From an uncultured Lachnospiraceae bacterium (GTDB lineage: Bacteria; Bacillota; Clostridia; Lachnospirales; Lachnospiraceae): DNA of 64,000 nt. The stretch's first letter is position 1. Every line of letters starts with the position of its first letter. Made by a program: the position numbers and the translations under genes. The stretch lies in contig CANQMR010000011.1 in assembly GCA_947625015.1 (NCBI GenBank), forward strand, positions 1 through 64,000, read 5' to 3'. Positions 56,308-64,000 of this stretch are shown here, in pieces. The notes beneath the pieces are model-generated. The model saw nothing but the letters and a program-made list of their open reading frames with translations, was not told the origin of the DNA and did no database searches.

Positions 56308-56898
56308 TTGAAAGAAAAGATGATTGAAAAAATGCTTTCGGAAAATATTGGCGTTTTAAAAACATCGGAGGTTGTGGCTGCGGGTATTTCAAAAGAATAT
56401 TTTTATCAGTATGCGAAGAGAGTTGGACTTGTGAAAGCTGCCCATGGTATTTTTATTTCGCCTGACACATGGCCGGATGAAATGTATCTGTTACAGGCGC
56501 AGCTTCCCCAAGTGGTGTATTCCCATGAAACTGCATTGTATCTGCATGGACTTGAGGAAAAAGAACCTCTTCCCTTAACAGTAACGGTAGATGCGAATTA
56601 TAATAGTCAAACACTAGCAAAAAAAGGAGTTCATGTCATTTATGTAAAAAAAGAGTGGTATGAACTGGGTTTGTGTGATATGACATCACCTGGTGGTCAC
56701 AGAGTCGTTGCTTATGACATGGAGCGTACCATTTGCGATATCATTCGTAAACGGTCGGAAATGGATGCTGCCGTTTTCAACTATGCGCTGATTGAATATA
56801 TGCGGCATAAGGAAAAAAATTTGCCTCGTCTTATGGCATATGCGGAAAAGATGCGATTGGAAAAGCGGATCAGGGAAACTATGGGGGTGTTGTTTTAA
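56308..56898 (+). CDS. abiEi: AbiEi antitoxin (type IV toxin-antitoxin)
   Basis: A protein of about 196 residues. The N-terminal winged-helix domain (KTSEVVAAGISKEYFYQYAKRVGLVKAAHGIF) binds DNA, and a C-terminal domain (MERTICDIIRKRSEMDAA) is part of the AbiEi_4 pattern. It neutralises AbiEii without direct contact and represses the operon. The start is uncertain: TTG 56308 after GGTGGTGA is preferred because it gives Met-Lys-Glu-Lys; ATG 56320, GTG 56302 and TTG 56296 are alternatives. The stop overlaps abiEii by one base. Confidence 0.85.
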   Translation: MKEKMIEKMLSENIGVLKTSEVVAAGISKEYFYQYAKRVGLVKAAHGIFISPDTWPDEMYLLQAQLPQVVYSHETALYLHGLEEKEPLPLTVTVDANYNSQTLAKKGVHVIYVKKEWYELGLCDMTSPGGHRVVAYDMERTICDIIRKRSEMDAAVFNYALIEYMRHKEKNLPRLMAYAEKMRLEKRIRETMGVLF

Positions 56899-57737
56899 TG
56901 ATTAAAACTTCGAGACAGTTAAAAGATTTAGTCCGGAATATGGCAAAAGGCGACAGTGGAAAGTCACAACTGCTCATTCGTAATTATGCGATGGAACGCT
57001 TTTTGGAGCGTACTGCTTTATCAAAATATAAAGACAATTTTATATTAAAAGGCGGTATGCTCATTTCTGCTATGGCAGGACTTGATAACAGGGCAACAAT
57101 GGATCTTGACACTACTGTCAGGAATTTACATCTTGATATGGAAACAGCCCAAGAAATTGTAGCAGAAATTATTTCAATATCGTTAGAAGATAATGTTCAA
57201 TTTGAGATTAGGGAGGTTTCCGGTATTATGGACGAGGCGGAATACGGAGGAGTGCGCCTTTCTCTTGACGCTTTCCTCGATACCATGCGTATTCCATGGA
57301 AGATTGATATTTCAACGGGGGATGTGATAATACCTTCTGAAATTTCTTACAATTACAGACTGATGTTTGAACAACGTACTATCTGTTTGTGGGCATATTC
57401 GCTTGAAAATGTGCTTGCGGAAAAAATCGAAACCGTATTGGTACGGGCAACATTTAATACGCGTCTGAGGGATTTTTACGATATACATATTCTGCAAAAT
57501 ATAGGCAGACAGGTTGACAAGAAAACTCTTTTTATTGCGCTTACTGCAACCTGCCGCAGTCGGAACAGCGAATATGTTTTGCAAGAATATAGCCATATTT
57601 TAACTCAAATTGAGCAAAATCAAACTATGCAGGAATTGTGGGAGAATTTTCAAAAGAAAAACAGCTATGCAGCAGGGATTACATGGGAAACAATTATGCA
57701 GTCTGTCTGGGCTATTTGTAAAATTTGTTTGGAGTAA
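56898..57737 (+). CDS. abiEii: AbiEii toxin, nucleotidyltransferase
   Basis: A 279-residue nucleotidyltransferase-fold toxin. FILKGGMLISAMAG, MDLDTTV (the Asp-X-Asp metal motif), LENVLAEKIETVLVRA and RLRDFYDIH match the four conserved family motifs. It aborts phage infection by modifying a host target with nucleotides, in some members tRNA. Coupled to abiEi through ATGA-type overlap. Confidence 0.92.
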   Translation: MIKTSRQLKDLVRNMAKGDSGKSQLLIRNYAMERFLERTALSKYKDNFILKGGMLISAMAGLDNRATMDLDTTVRNLHLDMETAQEIVAEIISISLEDNVQFEIREVSGIMDEAEYGGVRLSLDAFLDTMRIPWKIDISTGDVIIPSEISYNYRLMFEQRTICLWAYSLENVLAEKIETVLVRATFNTRLRDFYDIHILQNIGRQVDKKTLFIALTATCRSRNSEYVLQEYSHILTQIEQNQTMQELWENFQKKNSYAAGITWETIMQSVWAICKICLE

Positions 57738-57787
57738 AGATTGTGGGCGTGTTTGTGTAGGCGTTACACAAATAACGGTTTTGCTTT

Positions 57788-58543
57788 TTACAGATAGCGT
57801 TTAATATGCACATAGACCTTGCCCTTCCGGGTGCTGCCGCCGGTCCCGGCAAAAATGAATTTGCCATGCCCTCTCACAGAAAATACATCTCCCTCTTTTA
57901 AAAGGACGCTGTTCCTTCCTGTTATCCGTCCATTTAATGTCACTTTTTTCTCGGTAAAGAAATTAAGCGCCTCTTTTCTGGAACACTTTAAAAGCCCGGC
58001 AATAATCCCGTCTAAGCGGAGGGAGGCGGCGGGAAATTCCTCGTCGGCCAGTTTGGGCTTTAGGGCAGGAACGTCCATATCGGTCTGCATGCATTTTACA
58101 TTGGTGTGCTTTACCTTCGTAAGCTCCCGGCAGATAAAATCCGCCATGCTCTCCAGGCAGAAAAGATAGGCAGTCTTATCCCTAATCAGGATATCTCCCA
58201 GTGTATCCCGCTCAATCCCCAGATTCATCAAGGCCCCAAGATAATCCCTGTGGGTGAGCTCATCGCTGAACTTTTCTATCAGCGGCGTAATCTCAATGAC
58301 CGCAATCGGAAAATGTCCGGCATATCCAAATAATTCCTCGGAGCCAAAGCCAACTACCTGACGCTCGCAAAGTTCATTTCCGCCAAAGCATGTAAAACCC
58401 GCATAGGAAAGTTCCCCGCTCATATCCTGAAACACAGCAAGCTCCGACGGCGACAGAAAATTGCTGTAGGTATACACATTCTGCTGATAGGCCCGCTTTG
58501 CCAAATCCGACAGGCGCGCCCGAAGTATCCGTTCTTCTTCCAT
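57788..58543 (-). CDS. ylmH: YlmH-type RNA-binding protein with S4 domain
   Basis: A 251-residue protein. The N-terminal two thirds are the conserved YlmH region (FLSPSELAVF, GYAGHFPIAVIEI, HRDYLGALMNLGIERDTLGDI). Residues about 175-240 are an S4 RNA-binding domain (RLDGIIAGLLKCSRKEALNFF, VTLNGR). Homologues act at stalled ribosomes and associate with the cell division region in Bacillus; the role here is inferred. ATG 58543 follows AAAGGGGA; a longer frame reaching 58582 runs into the palindrome. Confidence 0.9.
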   Translation of the reverse strand: MEEERILRARLSDLAKRAYQQNVYTYSNFLSPSELAVFQDMSGELSYAGFTCFGGNELCERQVVGFGSEELFGYAGHFPIAVIEITPLIEKFSDELTHRDYLGALMNLGIERDTLGDILIRDKTAYLFCLESMADFICRELTKVKHTNVKCMQTDMDVPALKPKLADEEFPAASLRLDGIIAGLLKCSRKEALNFFTEKKVTLNGRITGRNSVLLKEGDVFSVRGHGKFIFAGTGGSTRKGKVYVHIKRYL

Positions 58544-58577
58544 GATATTCCCCTTTATAAGTTTTATAAGTTTTGAA

Positions 58578-58784
58578 GGCAACGGTAAAACTTTAATTTG
58601 TGTTTTATGTGCCGTACAGCGGGAACAATACCAACGCAGGCACGCTTGCGCTATGCTCGCCTCGCAACGGTACTAAGGTGCTGCTTTTGCACCACCTAAG
58701 TACCGGCGGGCTCACAATGCCTGCTTATGGTATTTGTTTCCGCTGTACGGCACAGGAAATGCTGTGATAAGTTTTACCGTTGCC
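58578..58784. repeat. Palindromic element, copy B
   Basis: Outer arms GGCAACGGTAAAACTT (58578-58593) and AAGTTTTACCGTTGCC (58769-58784) are a perfect 16-bp match. After 15 unpaired nt on each side (58594-58608, 58754-58768) come inner arms GTGCCGTACAGCGG (58609-58622) and CCGCTGTACGGCAC (58740-58753). The centre has GGTACTAAGGTG and CACCTAAGTACC around it. The 41-bp block at 58637-58677 is identical to 52575-52615 of copy A in reverse. It is in the leader region of ylmH, 35 bp before its start codon. Confidence 0.92.
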
Positions 58785-58898
58785 ATTTACTTCTGTGATG
58801 AACTATATAATATTGTGGAAAAAAAGTAAAGATTGCATTAAGAAAAATACATCTGCTAATCTGTGGTCAGTGTGGGCAAAGTGCCGATGATGTCAGAA

Positions 58899-58927
58899 TT
58901 GAAAAAGGAAAATAGCTGTGTTATACT
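58899..58927 (+). promoter_or_regulatory. Promoter of dtd-metH
   Basis: TTGAAA (58899-58904), a 17-bp spacer and TATACT (58922-58927) with an extended TGT before it. It lies just upstream of palindrome C, so the element would be transcribed. Confidence 0.65.
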
Positions 58928-58950
58928 TGGTTTCAATGTTAAACTTGACA

Positions 58951-59141
58951 GCGAAACGCTCAACACATGATATTATGTTGTACAGGTAGAACAATTACCA
59001 CAAGCAGGTTTTTTATGCCCGCCGGTACTTAGGTGCTGCGAAGCAGCGCCTTATGTACCGCTGCGAGGCATAAATAAGCGAGAGCGGCCTGCGTTGGTAA
59101 TGTTCTATCTGTATAACATTCACAGCGTAGATGCGTTTCGC
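58951..59141. repeat. Palindromic element, copy C
   Basis: Outer arms GCGAAACGC (58951-58959) and GCGTTTCGC (59133-59141), unpaired stretches of 15 nt and 13 nt, then inner arms ATGTTGTACAGG (58975-58986) and CTGTATAACAT (59109-59119). The centre has GCCGGTACTTAGG and TTATGTACCGC. The outer arms match those of copy A but the inner arms do not. It would occupy most of the 5' leader of dtd. Confidence 0.88.
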
Positions 59142-59184
59142 CATCTCAAATATACATTTATAGAAAAAATTGAAAGGCAAAGTT

Positions 59185-59637
59185 ATGAAGTTTGTGATAC
59201 AGCGGGTAAGCCATGCCTCCGTCACCGTTGGCGGCCAGACAATAGGCGCAATCGGCAAGGGCTTTTTAGTGCTGATAGGCATAGCGGATACCGACACCAA
59301 AGAGATTGCGGATAAGATGATAAAGAAAATGACAGGACTGCGGATTTTTGCAGATGATGAGGGAAAGACCAACCGAAGCCTTGCGGATGTAGGCGGGGAG
59401 CTTCTGCTGGTGTCCCAGTTCACCCTTTATGCGGACTGCAAAAAGGGGAACCGCCCTTCTTTTATGCGGGCGGGCAGACCGGATATGGCCAATGCCATGT
59501 GCGAGTATATTGTCAGGGAATGTAAGAAGCTGGTCTCTAAAGTGGAGACCGGCAGTTTTGGAGCGGATATGCAGGTAGAACTTTTAAACGACGGGCCTTT
59601 TACCATCCTGCTGGACAGCGATGAGATTATGGGATAA
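59185..59637 (+). CDS. dtd: D-aminoacyl-tRNA deacylase
   Basis: A 150-residue enzyme that removes D-amino acids, and glycine from mischarged tRNA-Ala, to protect translation. [17 protein letters not shown] and [11 protein letters not shown] are the two active-site motifs. ATG 59185 follows a weak AAAGG. The frame could begin 15 bases earlier. It ends 17 nt before metH. Confidence 0.93.
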   Translation: MKFVIQRVSHASVTVGGQTIGAIGKGFLVLIGIADTDTKEIADKMIKKMTGLRIFADDEGKTNRSLADVGGELLLVSQFTLYADCKKGNRPSFMRAGRPDMANAMCEYIVRECKKLVSKVETGSFGADMQVELLNDGPFTILLDSDEIMG

Positions 59638-59654
59638 GGCGGATTGGAGAGAAA

Positions 59655-62168
59655 ATGACGAAAGAACAGTTTAGCGCTTTGGTAAAACAGAAAATCCTTA
59701 TATTGGACGGGGCAACAGGAACCAATTTACAGAAGGCGGGAATGCCTACCGGCGTATGTCCGGAGCAGTGGATTTTAGAACACCCGCAGGTAATGGTGGA
59801 TTTACAGACTGCCTATATCAATGCGGGCAGTAATATCATATATGCCCCTACCTTTTCCGGCAACCGAATTAAGTTAGAGGAGTACGGCTTAGCGGCAGAG
59901 TTAGAGAGCATGAACAAAAAGCTGGTGGAGCTGTCAAAGGAAGCGGTGGCAAAGACCGGCTACCGGGCCTATGTGGCAGGAAACCTGACCATGACTGGAA
60001 GACAGCTTTATCCTGTCGGTAAGCTGACTTTAGAAGAGCTGATTGATGTATATAAGGAACAGATTCAGTGCCTTGCGGCGGCAGGGGTGGATTTACTGGT
60101 GGTGGAAACCATGATGAGCCTTGCGGAGGCGAGAGCCGCGCTGATTGCGGCCAAAGAGGTCTGCGATTTGCCGGTTATTGTCAGTATGACCTATAACGAG
60201 GACGGAAGAACCCTTTTCGGCACCACGCCGGAAGCGGCTGTGGTGGTCTTACAAAGTCTGGGAGCGGACGCAGTGGGCGTCAACTGTTCTACGGGTCCGG
60301 CGGAAATGATTCCTTTAGTGGAGCGGATGCGGCAGTATGCCAATGTGCCGATTCTGGCAAAGCCCAATGCGGGGATGCCGGAGCTCGTAGACGGGGAGAC
60401 CTTATATGCGATGACGCCGGAGGAGTTTGCGGAATACGGAAGACAGCTTGCCGGAGCCGGAGCCGGATTGATTGGCGGCTGCTGCGGAACGACAAAGGAG
60501 CATATTACCGCTTTGGCCCAGACGGTGAAGCGCATGGAAGCGCCGGAGGTGTCCGGCGGGAAAAAGCGTCTGCTGGCCTCAGAACGGGAGATGTTAGAGA
60601 TTCAGACGGACGGCAGATTTCTGGTGGTGGGGGAGCGAATCAACCCTACCGGAAAGAAGAAGTTACAGGCCATGCTGTTAGAAGACAATCTGGAACTGGT
60701 GGTGGATATGGCGGAGGAACAGGAAGAAAAGGGAGCCGCCATACTGGATATCAATGTGGGCATGAACGGGATTGACGAGGACGCCATGATGCAGAAGGTA
60801 ATCTACGAGGTGACAGGCGCAGTCAGCCTTCCCCTGTGCATAGATTCTTCGCATGTGGAGGTGATCGAGCACGCTCTGCGCATATATCCGGGCCGGGCGC
60901 TGATTAATTCCATTTCTTTAGAGAAGGAAAAGTTTGAAAAACTTTTGCCGATTGCCAGAAAATACGGCGCCATGTTTATCCTGCTTCCCCTGTCTGATGC
61001 GGGACTGCCAAAGGATTTGGAGGAGAAAAAGCAGATTATCCACACCATTTATGACAGGGCGCTAAGCCTTGGCTTTACAAAGGAAGATATCATTGTGGAC
61101 GGGCTGGTGGCCACTGTGGGCGCCAATAAAAATGCGGCCCTTGAGACATTGGAAACCATAGAATACTGCAAAAAAGATTTAGGCTTAGCCACCATATGCG
61201 GGCTTTCCAACATTTCCTTCGGCCTGCCGGAGCGGGGGTTCGTCAATACGGCGTTCCTCACCATGGCGATTTCTAAGGGACTGACCATGGCCATTGCCAA
61301 CCCTTCCCAGGATTTGCTGATGAATGCGGCTTATGCGTCGGATTTGCTGATGAATAAGGAGGAGGCGGATGTCCGCTATATTGAAAATGTGAAAGCCCTG
61401 CCAGCGGCGGGGGCGGTTCCTGCCGGGAGCAAGGCTTTTGCGGGCAGCGGGAAGAACAATGGCGGAGCAGACAGGCAGGATGCGAAAAGCGGAAAGAACA
61501 ATGACGGAGCAGACGGGCAAGATGCGAACAGCGGCAGGACGGCGCGCTCCCGCCTGTATGAAAATGTGCTGAAAGGGAATAAGCGGACTATGGTGGAGGA
61601 TGTAAAGGAATTTTTAGCAGCGGGAAACGATCCCCAGTCCGTTATTGAGGAGCATTTGATTCCGGCGATTAACGAAGTGGGCGTTTTGTTTGACCAAAAG
61701 AAATATTTCCTGCCTCAGCTCATTTCCTCTGCGGAGGCTATGGAGACGGCGATTTCCTATGTGGAGCCGCTTCTTCCCAAAGCGGAGAATGGAAAGGAAA
61801 TGCCTGTGATTGTCATGGCTACTGTGGAGGGCGACATTCATGATATCGGCAAGAATCTTGTGGTGCTGATGCTGAAGAACTATGGTTATCAGGTGATTGA
61901 TTTGGGGAAAGATGTGCCCAAAGAAGTAATTGTGGAGACAGCGGTAAAGGAAAAAGCGGCGGTAATCGGCCTGTCGGCGCTGATGACTACCACCATGATG
62001 CGGATGAAAGATGTGGTGGAATACGCTAAGGCGCAGAAGGTACAGGCTAAGATTATAATCGGCGGAGCGGTGATTACCCAGAGCTTTGCCGACGAGATTG
62101 GGGCCGACGGGTATTCCAAAGATGCGGCGGAGGCCTGCCGGTTGGTGGAGCGCCTACTGGCGGATTAA
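59655..62168 (+). CDS. metH: Cobalamin-dependent methionine synthase, short form
   Basis: An 837-residue enzyme transferring a methyl group from methyltetrahydrofolate to homocysteine through cobalamin. The homocysteine domain (about 1-290) has ILDGATGTNLQ, GVNCST and GGCCGT with the three zinc cysteines. The pterin domain (about 310-570) has ERINPTGKKKL. The cobalamin part (about 650-835) has the Asp-X-His motif GDIHDIGKN. The C-terminal AdoMet reactivation domain of E. coli MetH is absent. A low-complexity 14-residue repeat interrupts the linker near residue 600. Confidence 0.92.
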   Translation: MTKEQFSALVKQKILILDGATGTNLQKAGMPTGVCPEQWILEHPQVMVDLQTAYINAGSNIIYAPTFSGNRIKLEEYGLAAELESMNKKLVELSKEAVAKTGYRAYVAGNLTMTGRQLYPVGKLTLEELIDVYKEQIQCLAAAGVDLLVVETMMSLAEARAALIAAKEVCDLPVIVSMTYNEDGRTLFGTTPEAAVVVLQSLGADAVGVNCSTGPAEMIPLVERMRQYANVPILAKPNAGMPELVDGETLYAMTPEEFAEYGRQLAGAGAGLIGGCCGTTKEHITALAQTVKRMEAPEVSGGKKRLLASEREMLEIQTDGRFLVVGERINPTGKKKLQAMLLEDNLELVVDMAEEQEEKGAAILDINVGMNGIDEDAMMQKVIYEVTGAVSLPLCIDSSHVEVIEHALRIYPGRALINSISLEKEKFEKLLPIARKYGAMFILLPLSDAGLPKDLEEKKQIIHTIYDRALSLGFTKEDIIVDGLVATVGANKNAALETLETIEYCKKDLGLATICGLSNISFGLPERGFVNTAFLTMAISKGLTMAIANPSQDLLMNAAYASDLLMNKEEADVRYIENVKALPAAGAVPAGSKAFAGSGKNNGGADRQDAKSGKNNDGADGQDANSGRTARSRLYENVLKGNKRTMVEDVKEFLAAGNDPQSVIEEHLIPAINEVGVLFDQKKYFLPQLISSAEAMETAISYVEPLLPKAENGKEMPVIVMATVEGDIHDIGKNLVVLMLKNYGYQVIDLGKDVPKEVIVETAVKEKAAVIGLSALMTTTMMRMKDVVEYAKAQKVQAKIIIGGAVITQSFADEIGADGYSKDAAEACRLVERLLAD
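61446..61535 (+). repeat. 42-bp in-frame minisatellite in metH
   Basis: Units start at 61446, 61488 and, truncated, 61530. Each 42-bp unit encodes SGKNN(G/D)GAD(R/G)QDA(K/N). It lies in the linker between the pterin and cobalamin-cap parts, so the fold should tolerate it. Confidence 0.8.
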
Positions 62169-62236
62169 GATGCGGCGGATTCTGCCGATTGGCAGTCGGG
62201 GTATAACGGAGATGATATTTATATGGAGTGTGGATA

Positions 62237-62962
62237 ATGCTAAAGATAGCAATATGTGATGATGAAATCATTTTCGGGGAAAAATTACAAAAAATGATAT
62301 CTGATTATATGGAAAACCATCATTTGTCCTTTGAGGTTGAGATGTTTCATTCCGGCACTTCTTTTACCGACCTTGATATGGAAATGTCCAAATTTCAGAT
62401 TGTTTTTCTGGATATTAATATGAAAGGGTTAAATGGGGTTCAGACAGCAGCTAAGATTAGAAAATATTGTAAGGAGACTTTTATTGTCTTTGTGACAGCG
62501 TATATTGAATATACTCTGGAGGGGTATAAGGTAGAGGCAATCAGATATATTCTGAAGAATAATCCTCAGCTTGTACAGGCGGTAAACGAGAGCCTTGATA
62601 CAATCTGTGAAAAAATGAATTGTTCTGTGAAGGTTCAATCCTTTTCTTTTAGGGAGGGGGAAAGAAAGCTGCCTTTAGATAGAATTGCCTATATTGAAAC
62701 GGAAGTTCACACACTGGTTTTTCATGTGTTGGAGCAGGATTATGTATGCTACCATTGCAGGGATACTATGGGCAATATGGAAACACAGCTTAAGGCTTAT
62801 GGGTTTTGGAGGATTCATCAGAGTTATCTGGTAAATAAAAAATATATCAAAAAATTATCAGCGTATAATGCATATATGGTAAATGGAGAAATTCTGCCTG
62901 TTGCAAAACAACGGTTTCATTATATCAGAGAGCAGTATGCCAGGTATCGGGGAGAGATGTAA
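62237..62962 (+). CDS. LytTR-family response regulator (AgrA-like)
   Basis: A 241-residue two-domain regulator. The receiver (residues about 1-120) has IAICDDEI and IVFLDINMKGLNG with the phospho-acceptor Asp. The C-terminal LytTR DNA-binding domain has FREGERKLPLDRIAYIETEVH and FWRIHQSYLVNKKYIKKL. ATG 62237 follows GGAG by 8 nt. It overlaps the next kinase by one base. Confidence 0.92.
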   Translation: MLKIAICDDEIIFGEKLQKMISDYMENHHLSFEVEMFHSGTSFTDLDMEMSKFQIVFLDINMKGLNGVQTAAKIRKYCKETFIVFVTAYIEYTLEGYKVEAIRYILKNNPQLVQAVNESLDTICEKMNCSVKVQSFSFREGERKLPLDRIAYIETEVHTLVFHVLEQDYVCYHCRDTMGNMETQLKAYGFWRIHQSYLVNKKYIKKLSAYNAYMVNGEILPVAKQRFHYIREQYARYRGEM

Positions 62963-64000
62963 TGTTTTTTGTTTTACAAAGCCTATTTATAATACTTATC
63001 GAAATGATATGCTGCAGGATGTTTTTTGACTTGTTCTGTGAATGGAATGACCGCCGGAAAAAATTTGCTTCACTGTTATTGGTTCTGTTATGCATTTCGA
63101 TATTTGGCGTTTCTTATGCGCTGGAAAATTATATGCTGATAAAAGAGGTTCCCATTGCTTTCTTAATAGCTATTCTTATGAAAATACTTTATGATGATTG
63201 TTCTTTAATAAAAAGTCTGATACTCTCCGTTATATTTCTAAGTCTGGTTTTTGTTACGGAATATCTTTCAGTTTTGATATTTTCTGAGTTCAGGGCAAAG
63301 GCGGCCGGACAGTCTGCTTTTTTAGATTCTATGCTGGTTATATTTTCAAAGCTTTCTCTGTTTGTATTCATTATTTTTATAAGCCGCCTGATTGATAGGA
63401 AAAGCATAAAATATTTTAAGAGTCTGCAATGGCTGCGATTTTCATTTTTCCCGGTTTTTTCCATCGTTATGATTGTGATAATTATTACAAAGACAGGTGA
63501 TATCATTGACAATGGCTTTGAAAATGTATTTAAGGTATTAGCCTTTGGGTTAATGGTTATGAATGTTGTAGTTTTTTATTCTATAAAAGATATGGCATTG
63601 ACTGCCAGACAGGTACATGAGACTGACATGATTAGAATACAGGCCAGTAATCAATTAAAGCTTTATAAAAGAATCATGGCAGATACAGAGTACCAAAGGA
63701 GAATGTCCCATGAATATCAGAATCAACTGGAATGCATTCAGACATTATGTGAGGCGGAAAAATACGAGGAATTAAAAAAATACCTTGAAAATCTGAATGG
63801 GGTAATGCGGCGTGAGCTTGACCGGATCAATACCAATCATGCAATTGTAAATGCAGTGTTGAATACAAGATATAAAGAAGCAGTGGATAAGGGAATCCTG
63901 TTTGTATGCAGTGTCAATGATATGTCCGGACTTCAAATGAAGCAGCAGGATATTGTGGTATTATTGTCTAATCTCTTAAAGAACGCAATAGAAGCCTGCC
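62962..64000 (+). CDS. GHKL-type sensor histidine kinase (AgrC-like), truncated by window end
   Basis: The frame opens with ATG 62962 overlapping the regulator stop and stays open to the window edge (346 codons seen). Six or so hydrophobic helices occupy about residues 1-215. A helix RMSHEYQNQLECIQTL contains the phospho-acceptor His in the SpoOB-like arrangement, and NLLKNAIEAC is the start of the ATP-binding N box. Such kinases read peptides in Agr-type quorum sensing. No peptide precursor or processing gene is seen inside the window. Confidence 0.9.
   Translation, partial: MFFVLQSLFIILIEMICCRMFFDLFCEWNDRRKKFASLLLVLLCISIFGVSYALENYMLIKEVPIAFLIAILMKILYDDCSLIKSLILSVIFLSLVFVTEYLSVLIFSEFRAKAAGQSAFLDSMLVIFSKLSLFVFIIFISRLIDRKSIKYFKSLQWLRFSFFPVFSIVMIVIIITKTGDIIDNGFENVFKVLAFGLMVMNVVVFYSIKDMALTARQVHETDMIRIQASNQLKLYKRIMADTEYQRRMSHEYQNQLECIQTLCEAEKYEELKKYLENLNGVMRRELDRINTNHAIVNAVLNTRYKEAVDKGILFVCSVNDMSGLQMKQQDIVVLLSNLLKNAIEAC

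Noticed and set aside
59638..59654. Cobalamin riboswitch before metH
   Set aside because: Only 17 nt separate dtd and metH, which is too short for such an element.

Overview
The window looks like a chromosomal segment from a Lachnospiraceae-type Clostridium (Bacillota). The basis is strong AGGAGG ribosome binding sites, sigma-A promoters, a Gram-positive ribosomal superoperon with zinc-type S14, an ECF-truA-L13-S9 tail, and gut-anaerobe gene types (BspA-like repeats, a 12alpha-HSDH-like SDR, short MetH, FeoAB fusion). No transposase, integrase or complete tRNA is visible.

Layout. (1) 0.3-12.4 kb, mixed accessory: a class Ic aspartate aminotransferase, an EF-hand-like protein, an XRE regulator, three relatives of the P-loop ATPase/nuclease-like families (two DUF234-type, one DUF4143-type), a cardiolipin synthase and two SAM methyltransferases. 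(2) 12.4-13.0 kb: GC-rich 67-bp tandem repeats, a very strong hairpin, then the promoter and structured leader of the S10 operon. (3) 13.0-29.0 kb: complete S10-spc-alpha cluster from rpsJ to rplQ, including secY, adk, map, infA, rpmJ and rpoA. (4) 29.1-34.2 kb: fused EcfA1-EcfA2 ATPase, ecfT, truA, a giant palindrome, then rplM-rpsI. (5) 34.3-39.6 kb: AT-rich defence island with a DpnII-type restriction-modification system (two cognate methylases plus an extra one) and a GmrSD-type DUF262/DUF1524 protein. (6) 39.7-49.0 kb: GH25 lysozyme, thioesterase, BspA-like surface protein, small HTH protein, and a K+ uptake plus FeoAB operon. (7) 49.0-59.6 kb: 12alpha-HSDH-like SDR, hybrid histidine kinase, CinA-like amidase, TrkH-TrkA, AbiE toxin-antitoxin pair, YlmH, Dtd. 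(8) 59.6-64.0 kb: MetH, then an Agr-like LytTR regulator and a GHKL kinase that runs off the window.

The most unusual signal is non-coding. Four large imperfect palindromes (32563-33054, 52481-52665, 58578-58784, 58951-59141) share a core but have copy-specific outer arms. Each outer arm is still complementary to its partner. In all four, an unpaired stretch of about 15 nt on each side separates the outer arm from the inner arm. Two of them share a 41-bp identical block in opposite orientation. They sit in intergenic spaces next to housekeeping genes, and one lies in the predicted 5' leader of dtd. They look like one family of mobile or structurally selected palindromic elements that I cannot match to a named family.

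How the genes work together: ribosome biogenesis and secretion (S10-spc-alpha, L13/S9, truA) form the housekeeping core. The ECF module supplies vitamin uptake energy. The ktrB-trkA-feoAB and trkA-trkH units handle K+ and Fe2+. DpnII, GmrSD and AbiE form three separate anti-phage modules. All calls are from reading the sequence; no database search was run.
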